NCBI GenBank assembly: GCA_001695595.3
Contig: MBPM02000056.1
Location: 248,001 to 312,000, forward strand
Direction of reading: 5' to 3'
DNA: 64,000 bases
Origin: Plasmopara viticola
Lineage: Eukaryota; Oomycota; Peronosporomycetes; Peronosporales; Peronosporaceae
In this document: piece by piece, positions 20,677-32,733 of the stretch
How positions within the stretch are numbered: position 1 is the stretch's first letter
How the letters are laid out: each line of letters opens with the position of its first letter
Notes under the pieces: model-generated
What the model was told of the DNA's origin: nothing
What the model saw: the letters and a program-made list of their open reading frames with translations, nothing else
The model's database searches: none
Translations under genes and position numbers: made by a program

Positions 20677-21135
20677 TTGGGTCTCCTCGTGGTCTATGTC
20701 ATAGAAACGCACTCTTTTTTACTTTTCTCGGAATCTGGTGGCAACCTTGTACCCGAAGAGCCTGCTCACGAACACTTTTCTGACACTTGCGACACAAGGA
20801 AATTCGGGAAAAAGCGCCAAGTCCCTTGGGCGCACATGCATACGACACGAAAATGCTTCAACATATGCAAGTTTGACTGGATGAGGGCTTTGATTGTTGC
20901 AATGTATCAGATGGGTGATGTCGCGATGGAGAGAAGCATCCACAAATCACTGAAGACGGTTGCAATCTATATGAGTAAGTCATTCCAAGTCTTCGTAGTG
21001 CATGTCATAATCATTGAAATGGATCTCAATTGTCCCTACTGCCACTTCGGGTATTCTTCATTCATTGTGCTTACGCTTGCGAACGAAAAGAATTATGCCA
21101 CATCGTTCGCTTTTCCTTTGCAAAAAAGAGCCTAG
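20677..21135 (+). CDS. ORF F, unit 2 copy (152 aa, unknown)
   Basis: It starts MGLLVVYVIETHSF, includes HFSDTCDTRKFGKKRQ and runs to FAFPLQKRA, ending at the base of the R2 hairpin. The hydrophobic HVIIIE and the CPYCHFG motif are in the C-terminal part that unit 1 lacks. It is separated from R2 by about 170 bp and a frame change, so it is not simply fused to it. Confidence 0.4.
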   Translation: MGLLVVYVIETHSFLLFSESGGNLVPEEPAHEHFSDTCDTRKFGKKRQVPWAHMHTTRKCFNICKFDWMRALIVAMYQMGDVAMERSIHKSLKTVAIYMSKSFQVFVVHVIIIEMDLNCPYCHFGYSSFIVLTLANEKNYATSFAFPLQKRA

Positions 21136-21186
21136 ACACCGCGATGATTAACTATATACACCCTGCGGCCGGGAAGTGTGTCTAGG
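21131..21186. repeat. hairpin upstream of nuclease copy R2
   Basis: CCTAGACACCGC pairs with GCGG..GTGTGTCTAGG; loop region GATGATTAACTATATACA. Confidence 0.6.
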
Positions 21187-21306
21187 GGTACTCTCGAGCC
21201 CTTTTTCAGGATAGAAGGGGCAAACGGTCCACTCTTGATTTAACTGTTTGGTCATTCATCATTTAACCCATCCCCCAGTAGTGGGAAAGGAACCGGCGAC
21301 GAGGCA

Positions 21307-22269
21307 ATGAGCACCGAGGCAGTGTTCTCATTCGACGCCGCTCCAATGGTTGCAATCCAGCGAGGCTACCAGTCGATGGAAGGAAAAGTGACCGCACCAC
21401 AAGTGGAAAAAGCGATTGCAGAATTCAAGAGGAGGATCAGAGATGGTGAAGAAGATGTGGAAGTTGTCGTGGCAACTCGTGTTTCAGTAAAAAAATGGCT
21501 CAAGAGTTCCGTTAACTGTTTTCACTCAGTGTTTATTGAAGCTCGATATCTCGGAAATGGTACATTAGCAGACTTGGTGATCACGAAAGTGCAGGGGCGT
21601 GCGCACGAACGTGCTGTGGCTAGTGTCATTGGACAACTGTACGACTACGCCGTCAATACTGGCGATATTTTAGCTGCAGGTGGTGGAGACATGGTCATGC
21701 GGCTTCCCACTACGGGAAGACGTGTCATTCGACGCCCCGATACAGCTCTTGGACCAGAATTCTCCTCAGCTGGCGACGATCCTGTTGATCCACGGCTGAA
21801 TGTCGAGGTGGAAATTTCGAACCGAAGCATTCCAAGGGCCCAAACGTTTTGCCGACAATACTTTGAACTGCTTCCACAGCTTAACGCTGTGCTTCTCTTC
21901 AAGTTTTTTGGCCGCCGTGTGAATTGAGCGTTTGCCTGCGTTGCCATTCTTTATCGCCGGGCAAGAAACCGAGTGGTAGTTGCGGATCAAGTAAGTTTTG
22001 GAAGTGCTCCGCTTGATACCCAAACGTTGAATGATCTTGATATCTTCCGTCAGCGTCGACAATTGCCTCTCGTGCCAATGCCCGTCCCACCGCTAACTCC
22101 TTGGAACGCTGGACACAATCCATTCGTGCAAATTCCTGCAGCTGATGTGTTTGATGCTGCACTAATGCCCCAAACCAATCGGCCTGTTGTTGTACCACGA
22201 GGAGGCTTTCCAGACATATTCATTGACGTTTGGTCCATTTTCAGACGCGTGGATAGAGCCTGGAACTAG
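21307..22269 (+). pseudogene. nuclease-like copy R2, single nonsense mutation
   Basis: The reading frame is intact over 320 codons except for TGA at 21925-21927, where the other plus-strand copies have GGA (GRRVN-G). The 206 aa product would keep the catalytic core (RRPDTAL, LNVEVEIS) and lose about 110 C-terminal residues. It is nearly identical to R3 (shared SSVNCFHS, GRAHERAVASVIGQ, VDPRLNVEVEIS), in line with a recent duplication. The single lesion implies recent inactivation, or that the core alone is tolerated. Confidence 0.8.
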
Positions 22270-22579
22270 CTAGATGGCATCATCAGAGAAAAGACTAACA
22301 TTAACCTGTCTCACCCCTCATTCAATTAATGTCATCAAATTTGATACTCTTTTAAAGCGATGATGACATCGGAAACGTTCCCACCACCATCAACTCGATT
22401 ATAGAATTTTAAACTGAAGGGTGCCTTTCTCATGGTGTCCCTTTAACACTTGATGTGCCAAACGAGAGACTGCTCAGCTTTATTAATCAATTGCATTAAA
22501 CACACCTTGGAGAACGAATCTTCCGCTTCAGAGCGGAACCAGCATAGAATATACAAAAAATGACCAGGAGATACTTAAG

Positions 22580-25248
22580 TGTTGAGCAGAAAGTAAAAAC
22601 CGAAGTGAAAATATTTATTTATACCAATGAACGGCTACCATATGTAATTACTAACTGTGACGTACTTGTAAATACTGTGAGTGTTTAACATGCATTCACC
22701 GGTGTAATTTTAACACTCCCACTCACCGCTAATGCTGTGTATCCTTTGGTGCTGACTTGGTCTTGATCTTGGATACCTCTCGCAGAAAGTCGAGCATCTT
22801 AGTTCCAAGCGCCTTGGTTAGCATATCTGCGAGCTGACTCTTCGTATCAATGTAGCCAATCTTGAGTAATCCATGCTGAGTGTTCTCCCGAATAATGCGA
22901 TGTCTCTCATATTTGCGTGCCTCCATGTCCTTGATCATTTCGCGCGTCCAAAATACTTCTTGTGTGCACAAACTTAGCGCCATATACTCTGCTTCTGCGG
23001 AACTAGTGCGACGGTTCTCTGATACTTGGACTTGAACACAACCGGAGCTTTTCCAATGTTGACCAGCACACCTGAGACAGACCGTCTGTCATCGTGTTGC
23101 TACCCCAGTCAGCATCCGAAAAAGATTCAACAATCACCTTTCTCGAATTTAAGTATCGCAATACACGACCCAATGTAATTGCCCCGGATTCTCGAGAAAT
23201 CTAGACGGTTGTGTCGAGATGTATGCGATGTCCGGCCGAGTGCAATTGTTACATATAGCGGACATCCAATCAGTGAGCGATATGGTCTTGACCGCATCTC
23301 TGAAAGCTGAGCTTCTATACTTGGTGACTGTGATGTTGACAACTTGGACCGGACGTACACGAATTGTCGACATTCTTGGCGTTTTTGTGTCTTAATCGCT
23401 CAGCCACGTCACTAATGTAGCGTGTTTGCTTGATAATAAGTGTGGAAGCTGTCTTGTCGTAATCGATCTCCTACTCAAGATGAACTTCGCCATACCGAGA
23501 TCCTTCATCTTGAAAGCACCTTTTAGTATCCCCTTGACCTCTAAAATCTCGTCGCACGTCTCGGCGGCAATGATCATATCATCGGCATAAAGACATACGT
23601 ACACAAAATCTTCTTTCACTTTCTTCACGTAGATGCATTTATCTGCTCCACGGCGTTTGAAATCGTTCTTCTTTCGGACGTGGTTGTTGGTCTTGTTTCA
23701 AGCGCTTGCAGCTTGCTTGAGTTCATATATAGCTTGGTTCAGCTGACACGCAAATCTTGAGCTATCTTAACGCCAATCGGAACTTCCATGTGAACACGAT
23801 CCGACAGTACACTGTTGAGGAAGGCGGTGTCGACATCCAGCTGCTCCATTTTGTAGCCTAATATCGCACACACTGCGAGTACAGCTCGAATTATGTTCAT
23901 GCTGGCCACTGGAAGTAATTTTCGAAGAAATTCACGCCTTATTTCTGCTCGAAATGTTTAGCCACCAATCGTGCTTTGTAGCGCACAACACATCCATTCC
24001 GGTCACGCTTCTTAGCGAAGACCCAGCGGCTTTCATTCGTACGCCCAACCAACTCTCGTAAAACGAGTGTCTATAATTTCTTCTTGTGATGCGACTGTAA
24101 TTCGGCGTCCATCGCTTGTCGCCACTGTTCTGCCTCGTCATTTAACATTGCCTGCGCATACGTGAAAGGGAAGTCTTAATCTTCACCAAACCTCACAGCG
24201 TAAGCGAGAATAGCTTTAGCTATATGGCCGCCTTCATCAATATTTGTACGCTTTGAGAATGGTGGTCCTTCGCTACCTTCCAGACTTTCATCGGCATCTG
24301 ATCCATTCTCCAACAACAACATTGGTTCATCTGTACGCCTTGAACGTTCCCATTGTGGTCGAAATACCAATCGATCTTCCTGTGCATCCAGTGTAGGAGT
24401 TCTGTACTCTGTCAGTTTAGATTGTACTGAGGTCGGTAATCGAAGCATCTCGACATTTGACTCATTTGTGTCGGACTCCTCCTCATTCATTGAAGCATTT
24501 GGATTTCATCTTCTTCTTCAGACTGCATAGGTTCGATTCGATCATGTTGGTGTACTGTCGGCCCAAACACTGCACTTTCATCGTGTTTTTTGTTACGTGT
24601 ATCACTTTTATTTGATTGGGCGGGTGCGTCATATCTGCTCAGAAGAACCACTATCTTTATTAATTCATCCTCCGGCTCCCCCGTCGTCTGGAATCTCACG
24701 ACCAGCTCATCGAACGCGTCCAGATGTTCCACCATGTGCAACTCATGAAGGCGCCGTGTAATCGTGACAGGGTTGTGTAGTGGGAACGATTGTAGAAACG
24801 CGAAGCGTTTTTATGCCTCCAAGGCACGAGAACTAGACCAAATCTTGGTCTGGTGTTGAATCTCGACGCCTTGAACAATTTTTCCAATGCCTTGGCGTCA
24901 TTCACGAGCCACGTCTCCGTTATTTCGTTCTCGACCTCCGCGGCCTTAATGTGCCCCAGAAGACTCTTTTCTTGCGAGGGCCATCTTCATCTTGAATGTT
25001 CAATAGTAGTAGTAACCATCTCCTAAGAGGCCTTCGGTGCGCTTAGTAGCCATCCGCCGTGGAGGTGTGGTGAAGCGAGGCTGTTGTTTGCGACTGTTAA
25101 CCTATTGAGTAGAAAGTAAAAGCCCAAGTGAATTTATTTATCTAGACCAATGAACTGCTACCATATTCAATTACTAACTGTGACGTTCTTGTAAACACTG
25201 TGACGCCATCCGCCTGTTCAACATGAATTCAGCGGTGTAATTAAAACA
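22580..25248 (-). mobile_element. internally deleted Copia derivative, unit 2
   Basis: Low-coordinate LTR 22580-22715 (TGTTGAGC..TTAACA) and high-coordinate LTR 25103-25248 (TG end mutated to TA). Inside, on the minus strand, are gag start remnants (24696-24905), a gag-to-pol junction (24487-24741), the acidic linker (24176-24490), RT pieces with LYADDMIIA (23392-23628) and an RNase H tail (22729-22983), all broken by frameshifts. The rest of gag, zinc knuckle, protease and integrase core are missing. CGACTGTTAACC abuts the 5' LTR, a tRNA-Asn-like primer site with one difference from the full-length element. No target duplication is seen. Confidence 0.85.
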
Positions 25249-25505
25249 TATGGCATTAAAAATCGAATGAGTCACCATGATTCGCCACCACATTTAAGCC
25301 GACTACAGTAACTCTAGACAAAATATTAGCATGAGTCTCCGAGTCACCACTTTTTGAAACTTCCTCTCACTTCTTTTTAGTCAATACGATAACATGTATA
25401 TCTCCATTGTACTTGACCTTTAATAAGTATATGATCTTGGATATTGCTATAAAGTGAAGACTCAGGTGGGTAAGAGATCCTATCACAATGACCTATAGTG
25501 GTGAC

Positions 25506-25947
25506 TCAGAGGTTACTTACTCCAAATTGACATCGACAGATACACTCGAACGATAATCCGATCATGTGATGTCCGCTGGAGTGCTCCAGGGTTTTAGCAC
25601 GCAACTGTACAAGTAAAGGTATTTTCACCAAATATATCTTGGCTGGAGAACTGTTCAAAATGGTGCGATTATAATACACCCCTGGAAGTCTGTGACGTAA
25701 CTTTGACTTCTGCCTTCGCTTAAGGAGCTGACAACAAGTAGCAGTACCCATCAACGCGAATTGGTTCTGACTCGTACGTATCAATATATTCAACATCCAT
25801 TGCTGTGTGTATATCAAGGAAGTTGATCGTTGAAATGCTTGAAGAACTTATCCAATTGATTGTATTGCAGAATAGAGCCACATAATACTATACTATCCCC
25901 TAGGTCCAATCCGCGGCTTTTGAATACCGATTTCGCGGTAGAAACAA
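25506..25947 (-). pseudogene. gene D, unit 2 copy (decayed, unknown)
   Basis: The C-part frame is 25506-25817 (103 codons). The N-part upstream, to about 25947, is interrupted. It is nearly the same sequence as unit 1. Confidence 0.4.
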
Positions 25948-26242
25948 TAATTTGGAATCACACGAGCTCTTGTAATCCTAGAAGATCTAAGCAAGCCTTA
26001 TCTCTGTTTGAGACTGTCACGCAGTGTTGACCACTGATCACGGAATTGCTCATATTGATTATGCAATAGTTTTTGCTGTCGTCTAAGTTCTAATTTGATG
26101 TTTATCGACACCAGAGAAATTGGTCAATTACATGAGTTGACAATTCGTTGTATTCGACAAATCAATAATTTTTGTTTCGCTCAAGGTGCTTCATATTTTA
26201 GGCAAGTATAATATTATCGCTATCATTAGAATCGCACAAACT

Positions 26243-27626
26243 ATGTCTTCTGCTCTCGATAAATCTGCTTTCGAATACTCCGTCAAACCAGCTCCAGCTA
26301 AGACGCTCCTCCGTGATGAGAAATGGACTTGGATTCGAGATTTAACCAGCAACACTGGTCAGTATGCTGGGAAAATCTACTGCATTTCTTCGACAATTTT
26401 TTTTCGCAAGACGCTTTTGTAAAATGGAAGTAGCTGTTATCGAGCTTCCAACCAAGCTTCAAATTCTTAATGGCGGGTCCGATTTGATCCCTTCGACTGC
26501 AACCTGTACAATTGATCAATTGCTACCTAAGGCCGACAAGCGGCAATTCCTTGATAGTATTCAAGTTTTTATTGACACAACTCTACTCCAAACGAATCAG
26601 GTCCATGCAAATGTAAAACGAAATCTGAGGCTCTGACCAAAAGCGAATTATAAAATGTATGTCAAGTATAGGCCAACTTGTACATGGGAGAAAATCCGAC
26701 TTCAACGATTCAAGGGTTAAGCGGAGCAGCGCAATCGCTTGATTACTTGGCTACTTCGTCGTTTATGACAGCTTTTAATAGCGTGGGTATTTTCGAATTG
26801 GCTCCAAACCAGGGAGGTGCTGAACGATCACTTTTTACCGCTCTTGACCAACAAAACTCGACGCATTCATTTGACGCTATGGGAGGTGGCAAAAACCTTC
26901 ATGCTGTATCGAGAACTTAAGTCTAATCAGCTCCCGCTGGTGCCGTTACTGGATTGGCATTCTACGTCGCGTATTATCTGGCCTTCCTTAAGCTGCGCGA
27001 TATCTGTGACTAGTTTATGAAATGATCAAATCAAAAGCTTATCTACTACTTCAAACGCAACTGGCACTGCTGGCGTCGTGTCTTCTTCTACTATTACTAC
27101 TTTGAGCAAAATATGACCTTCGGAAACACTTACCCAGTTCTGTGGAATTTGAGCAGCCGTGTAATCACTACAGATTTGTCTGGTGGCCTTGCGCTTTCTC
27201 CATCTGCAGTCACGCTCACAATTTCTCCCGATATTATTGGTACTCCATCCGCTGAAGTTAAACTCCTTTTATCGCAATACATCTCGCGCCTTCTTGTTCC
27301 AATATATTTGCCTAACCTAAGAACTTGTCGTGGGTTGGTAGTTTGCTAGAGTTGCCGTAGTAGGAGATCATCAAGTCGCAGTTTATGACCGCTCTCAAAT
27401 TATTGATATATCGGAAATTCAGATCGAGAGGTTTTTGTCCCTTTTTTCATATGGTGCGTTTCCTATGGCAACAGAGATCGGAATCGACCTTTTTTCTCAG
27501 ACATCAAGATTGATGTTCTTTATGGGAAAAGGATTTGATAATCACGACACTTTTTTTCCGGACCATCTTGTCTTTGTTCTTAATGTATTCTTTCTGCTTT
27601 GGCGACGAAGCCTGTTGATTCTCTAG
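26243..27626 (+). pseudogene. gene C, unit 2 copy (decayed)
   Basis: Frames are 26243-26422, 26364-26636, 26678-26920, 26817-27020, 27113-27349 and 27435-27626. The second half is almost identical to unit 1 (AFNSVGIFELAPNQGG), while the first half differs (MSSALDKSAFEYSV). This places a recombination breakpoint inside the gene. It has one extra frameshift near 27343 compared with unit 1. Confidence 0.45.
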
Positions 27627-28205
27627 CTAGTGGCTTTCTAAACCTTTAAATATCTTCTCGATGAATCTAATTTTGGGCATGTACAATGACATTTTTGAAG
27701 GTTTTTTGAGGTCATTGAGACAAAGAATACAGAGTTACTACCAGAAGGCCTTTAGCCTGTATAATTGGTAAATCGCTACAAATTAGGTTCTTCCAGGTCT
27801 AATGCTTTCTGACGAAGACCATAACGATTTGAATGTCGATCAATACTCTACATTAAAAGAGTGATATTTGCGGCATTCGCTTAATATTTGTCATAGATCG
27901 ATCGCATAACCAGATGTTTCTCACAGGTGAATCGGTTGTTGACCTATTGCTTGATTATTATCAGTTATCGGAATCAGTCAAGCACATCGCAAATGTCATA
28001 CTATAGATGCTAACTTCATTCGCTATCTGCTAATATTTTAGGTCGGTTTATACTGATATGACGTTAGAATGTGTCGATGTGTAATCTGAGGTGTGTCTAG
28101 TGTGTTTTGCTCTCATATGGGGTACTCCGTTGCTTTGTCATCGGAGCGGCCCGTTCTCCAAGGTGTCTTGAATGCATTTGAGCGATAAAGCAGAGTACCA
28201 TCTAG

Positions 28206-29217
28206 CTAGTTCCAGGCTGTATACACGAGTGTGAAAATGGACCAAACGTCAATGAATATGTCTGGAAAGCCTCCTCGTGGTGCAACAACAGGCCGATTGG
28301 TTTGGGGCATTAGTGCAGCATCAAACACATCAGCTGCAGGAATTTGCACGAACGGATTGTTTCCAGCGTTCCAAGGAGTTAGCAGTGGGACGGGCATTGG
28401 CACGAGAGGCAATTGCCGACGCTGGCGAAAGGAATCGAGTTCATTCAATGTACGAGTATCGAGCGGAGCACTTCCAAAACTCACTGGATCCGCACTCACC
28501 ACTCGATTTCTTGCCCGTCGATAGAGAATGGCAACGCAGGCAAACGTTCCGTTCACACGGCGGCCAAAAACTCGAAAAGAAGCACAGCGTTAAGTTGTGG
28601 AAGCAATTCAAAATGTTCTCGGCACGATGTTTGGGCCCTCGGAATGCTTCGGTTCTAAAATATCACCTCGACAATCAGCCGTGAAGCAACGGGATCGTCG
28701 CCAGCTGAGGAGAATAGTGGTCCAAGAGCTGTATCGGGACGTCGAATGACACGTCTTCCCGTAATGGGGAACCGCATATCCATGTCTCCACCACCTGCAG
28801 CCAAAATAAAGCCAGTATTGACGGCGTAGTTGTACAGTTGTCCAATGACACTAGCCACAGCGCGTTCATGCGCAAGCCCTCGCACTTTCGTGATCATCAA
28901 GGCTGCTAATGTTTCATTTCCAAGATATCGAGTTTCAGTAAACACTGAGTGAAAACGGTTGATGGAACTCTTGAGCCATTTTTTTTTACTGAAACACGAG
29001 TTGCCACGACAACTTTCATGTCTTATTCACCATCTTCGATCCCCCTCTTAAATTCTGCAATCGTTTTTTTCAGTCGTGGTGCGGTCACTTTTCCTATCAT
29101 TGACTGGTAGCCTCGCTGGGTTGCAACCATTGGTGTCGCGTCGAATGAGAACACTGCCTCGGTGCTCGTCGCCGTTTCCTTTCCCACTTCTGGGGAAGGG
29201 TTAAACCAAACAATCAA
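28206..29217 (-). pseudogene. inverted nuclease copy L2 (dead)
   Basis: Its C-terminal and middle ORFs are identical to those of L1, including the shared TAG, EVI and poly-A lesions. It has one more: GAA to TAA at 29023-29025 (after GIEDGE), so it has kept decaying after duplication from L1. Confidence 0.85.
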
Positions 29218-29267
29218 ATCAAGAGTGGATCCTTTGCCCCTTCTATCCCAAAAAAGGGCTTGAGAGA

Positions 29268-29330
29268 ACCCCTAAATACACTCCCTGGCCGCGATGATGC
29301 ATATAGTTGATCATCGCGGTGCCTAGGGGT
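29268..29330. repeat. hairpin upstream of inverted copy L2
   Basis: Same stems as the L1 hairpin: ACCCCTA / TAGGGGT outside and CCGCGATGAT / ATCATCGCGG inside. Confidence 0.7.
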
Positions 29331-29351
29331 ACAGTTAATGCTCTTGCTCTT

Positions 29352-29787
29352 TTAACCGCTTGATGCTCTTCTATGCAAAGGATAAGCGAACGATGTGGCA
29401 TAAATCCTTTCGTTCGCTAGCGTACGCACAATGAATGAAAAAAATTGGAAGTGGCAGTAGGAACGGTTGAGATCCATTATAATGATTATGACATGCATTA
29501 CGAAGACTCGAAATGACTTACTCATGCCGATTGCTATCGTCTTCAGCGATTTGTGGATGCTTTCTTCCATCGCGACATCAACTCTTGCAGTTCCTCAGTG
29601 GTTGATAGGTCTGACATTCAACTCGTGCCACCCCATCATTTACACATTTCTTTGTCACCGAGCTTTCTATGTAAAGAAGAGCGATAGTAAAGATGACCAC
29701 GCTGGTGAAATCGTAATTGTTTGACACGACTGGAAGCCACCGCACAGCTGCTGGTCTGGACAAGTCAGAAACACATGCAACTGACAA
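29352..29787 (-). CDS. ORF G region, unit 2/3 (two short ORFs, unknown)
   Basis: 29578-29787 (69 aa) holds the SDLSRPAAVRWLPVV segment and the membrane stretch FTSVVIFTIALLYIE. 29352-29570 (72 aa, MEESIHKSLKTIAIG) is the mirror of the second half of ORF F. Both lie on the L2 strand and precede it. They are possible remnants of the 5' part of the ancestral multi-domain gene. Confidence 0.35.
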
Positions 29788-30194
29788 TTGATTTGATTAA
29801 ACAAATGATTTGCATCAAACAGAGGCAGTAGACAACGATTTTTATCATCAGTAGTAGGTCCTGATGCTGTTCAAGGTTGCCATCTATATCCACTATTGCT
29901 TCGTTTGCTACCACAATAGAAGGAATGTAGGCTTAGAATTGTTGTGAAGCCTAGACAACGTACCTCGTCTATACTGTTTGCTACTCAAATGGTTGCTTCT
30001 ACCTAACAAGCGGATTAAGCGCTCGCATTGTTAATTGAATGTCCAGTTGGTCAACAGAATCAAGATTGGCAAAGGTTCTCTCTCGTTGCACAATCTGGCG
30101 CTGCATGTCTAGACGCACAATGTTCGTCTGAGTAAACTGTGATCACGATCGGTTTACAGAATTATACACTTTGCTGACTCGCACCATCCTTATA

Positions 30195-30464
30195 CTAACG
30201 AACACCTTCAAATGTGGCGCAAGTAGGATACGAACTGTAATTGATGTAACTATATAAGCCTCTCACGTGCGATTGGGATCCTTTTATAGTTGCAATACAT
30301 TGGTGGGCACCGGTCAACGCGGGAAGAGTATTTGTTACCTCCAAGGACAACTTTTTACCGATTGACCTGATCATTTCTAGGCTGAAAGCGACCGCACGAC
30401 GCAATGGGTAGCACTTTGCATCTCCTAGTATCAATGTTAGAGCAGCGTACCCTTTGACTTTCAA
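30195..30464 (-). CDS. ORF E, unit 3 copy (89 aa, unknown)
   Basis: Longer than in unit 2 because the TAG after KGSQ is TCG here, letting the frame run about 25 codons into the 453 bp segment. The extension looks non-genuine. Confidence 0.3.
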   Translation of the reverse strand: MKVKGYAALTLILGDAKCYPLRRAVAFSLEMIRSIGKKLSLEVTNTLPALTGAHQCIATIKGSQSHVRGLYSYINYSSYPTCATFEGVR

Positions 30465-30816
30465 TCAGACAGGCCCGTCCCTTTATAACTAGCGAGCGAC
30501 ACCTGCTTCAGCTCGAGCATTCTCACGTTCGTCATCGCGATTGGCTAAAATGACCTCAAGGGTACGTCACGATCGCACCGAGCGAATTGTTTCTCGGCAT
30601 CCCCTTTTTGTCAGTCAAAGGCGCATCAGTCAACGGATCTTGCCAAGTTCCTACGCCGTAGCTTGTAGCAAATATGCTGACATCTTGTCTTAGTAATTAA
30701 GGTTGTTAAAGAGTAAAACCCAATATCAACGGCAAAGTCCCTTTTTGGCCACTGCAATAGCGCGCACATCATCGCATCTTGACGCATATCAAATCTAAGC
30801 ATCCTGGAAAGGCTGC

Positions 30817-31305
30817 GTGTCTAAGAGCCGATTGGGTCTCCTCGTGGTCTATGTCATAGAAATGAACTCTTTTTTACTTTTCTCGGAATCTGGTGGCAAC
30901 CTTGTACCCGAAGAGCCAGCTCACGAACACTTTTCTGACAATTGCGACACAAGGAAATACGGGAAAAAGCGCCAAGTCCCTTGGGCGCACATGCATACGA
31001 CACGAAAATGCCTCAACATATGCAAGTTTGGCTGGATGAGGGCTTTGATTGTTGCAAATCATCAGATGGGTGATGTCGCGATGGAGAGAAGCATCCACAA
31101 ATCACTGAAGACGGTTGCAATCTATACGACTAAGTCATTCCAAGTCTTCGTAGTGCGTATCATAATCATTAAAATCGATCTCAACCGTCCCTACTGCCAC
31201 TTCGGGTATTCTTCATTCATTGTGCTTACGCTTGCGAACGAAAAGAATTATGCCACATCGTCCGCTTTCCTTTGCAAAAAAGAGCCTAGACACCGCGATG
31301 ATTAA
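30817..31305 (+). CDS. ORF F, unit 3 copy (162 aa, unknown)
   Basis: It starts MSKSRLGLLVVYVIEMNSF. A one-base deletion near the end (CGCTTTCCTTTG against CGCTTTTCCTTTG) changes the last residues to a different frame, so the tail differs from units 2 and 4. Confidence 0.4.
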   Translation: MSKSRLGLLVVYVIEMNSFLLFSESGGNLVPEEPAHEHFSDNCDTRKYGKKRQVPWAHMHTTRKCLNICKFGWMRALIVANHQMGDVAMERSIHKSLKTVAIYTTKSFQVFVVRIIIIKIDLNRPYCHFGYSSFIVLTLANEKNYATSSAFLCKKEPRHRDD

Positions 31306-31340
31306 CTATATACACCCTGCGGCCGGGAAGTGTGTCTAGG
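31285..31340. repeat. hairpin upstream of nuclease copy R3
   Basis: CCTAGACACCGC / GCGG..GTGTGTCTAGG, as before R2. Confidence 0.6.
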
Positions 31341-31460
31341 GGTACTCTCGAGCCCTTTTTCAGGATAGGAGGGGCAAACGATCCACTCTTGATTTAACTG
31401 TTTGGTCATTCATCATTAAACCCATCCCCGAGAAGTGGGAAAGGAACCGGCGACGAGGTA

Positions 31461-32423
31461 ATGAGCACCGAGGCAGTGTTCTCATTCGACGCCGTTCAAA
31501 TGGTTGCAATCCAGCGAGGCTACCAGTCGATGGAAGGAAAAGTGACCGCACCACAAGTGGAAAAAGCGATTGCAGAATTCAAGAGGAGGATCAGAGATGG
31601 TGAAGAAGATGTGGAAGTTGTCGTGGCAACTCGTGTTTCAGTCAAAAAATGGCTCAAGAGTTCCGTTAACTGTTTTCACTCAGTGTTTATTGAAGCTCGA
31701 TATCTCGGAAATGGTACATTAGCAGACTTGGTGATCACGAAAGTGCAGGGGCGTGCGCACGAACGTGCTGTGGCTAGTGTCATTGGACAACTGTACAACT
31801 ACGCCGTCAATACTGGCGATATTTTAGCTGCAGGTGGTGGAGACATGGTCATGCGGCTTCCCACTACGGGAAGACGTGTCATTCGACGCCCCGATACAGC
31901 TCTTGGACCAGAATTCTCCTCAGCTGGCGACGATCCTGTTGATCCACGGCTGAATGTCGAGGTGGAAATTTCGAACCGAAGCATTCCAAGGGCCCAAACG
32001 TTTTGCCGACAATACTTTGAACTGCTTCCACAGCTTAACGCTGTGCTTCTCTTCAAGTTTTTTGGCCGCCGTGTGAATGGAGCGTTTGCCTGCGTTGCCA
32101 TTCTTTATCGACGGGCAAGAAATCGAGTGGTGGTTGCGGATCAAGTGAGTTTTGGAAGTGCTCCGCTTGGTCCTCAAACATTTAATGAACTCGATTCCTT
32201 CCGTCAGCGTCGGCAATTGCCTCTCGTGCCAATGCCCGTCCCACTGCTAACTCCTTGGAACGCTGGACACAATCCATTCGTGCAAATTCCTGCAGCTGAT
32301 GTGTTTGATGCTGCACTGATGCCCCAAACCAATCGGCCTGTTGTTGTACCACGAGGAGGCTTTCCAGACATATTCATTGACGTTTGGTCCATTTTCAGAC
32401 GCGTGGATAGAGCCTGGAACTAG
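31461..32423 (+). CDS. Uma2/PD-(D/E)XK nuclease-like protein, copy R3 (intact)
   Basis: 320 aa, complete; use it as the reference copy. Residues 96-120 form a helix (GRAHERAVASVIGQLYNY) like the one preceding the core of Uma2-type restriction-fold proteins. The core has P144-D145 in RRPDTAL and E167-V-E169 in LNVEVEIS, then RAQTFCRQYFE (about 177-187) where Uma2 proteins carry a K/Q-containing helix. This fits a metal-dependent nuclease fold. Residues 200-320 are a basic, Pro-rich tail (VPMPVPLLTPW) ending FPDIFIDVW. There is no signal peptide or membrane segment, so a secreted role would need an added header, such as the CRN-like one at 48,782. The ATG lies in an 8 bp insertion (GCAATGAG) relative to L copies and R5. 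Confidence 0.75.
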   Translation: MSTEAVFSFDAVQMVAIQRGYQSMEGKVTAPQVEKAIAEFKRRIRDGEEDVEVVVATRVSVKKWLKSSVNCFHSVFIEARYLGNGTLADLVITKVQGRAHERAVASVIGQLYNYAVNTGDILAAGGGDMVMRLPTTGRRVIRRPDTALGPEFSSAGDDPVDPRLNVEVEISNRSIPRAQTFCRQYFELLPQLNAVLLFKFFGRRVNGAFACVAILYRRARNRVVVADQVSFGSAPLGPQTFNELDSFRQRRQLPLVPMPVPLLTPWNAGHNPFVQIPAADVFDAALMPQTNRPVVVPRGGFPDIFIDVWSIFRRVDRAWN

Positions 32424-32733
32424 CTAGATGGCATCATCAGAGAAAAGACTAACATTAACCTGTCTCACCCCTCATTCAATTAATGTCATCAAATTTGATA
32501 CTCTTTTAAAGCGATGATGACATCGGAAACGTTCCCACCACCATCAACTCGATTATAGAATTTTAAACTGAAGGGTGCCTTTCTCGTGGTGTCCCTTTAA
32601 CACTTGATGTGCCAAACGAGAGACTGCTCAGCTTTATTAATCAATTGCATTAAACACACCTTGGAGAACGAATCTTCCGCTTCAGAGCGGAACCAGCATA
32701 GAATATACAAAAAATGACCAGGAGATACTTAAG

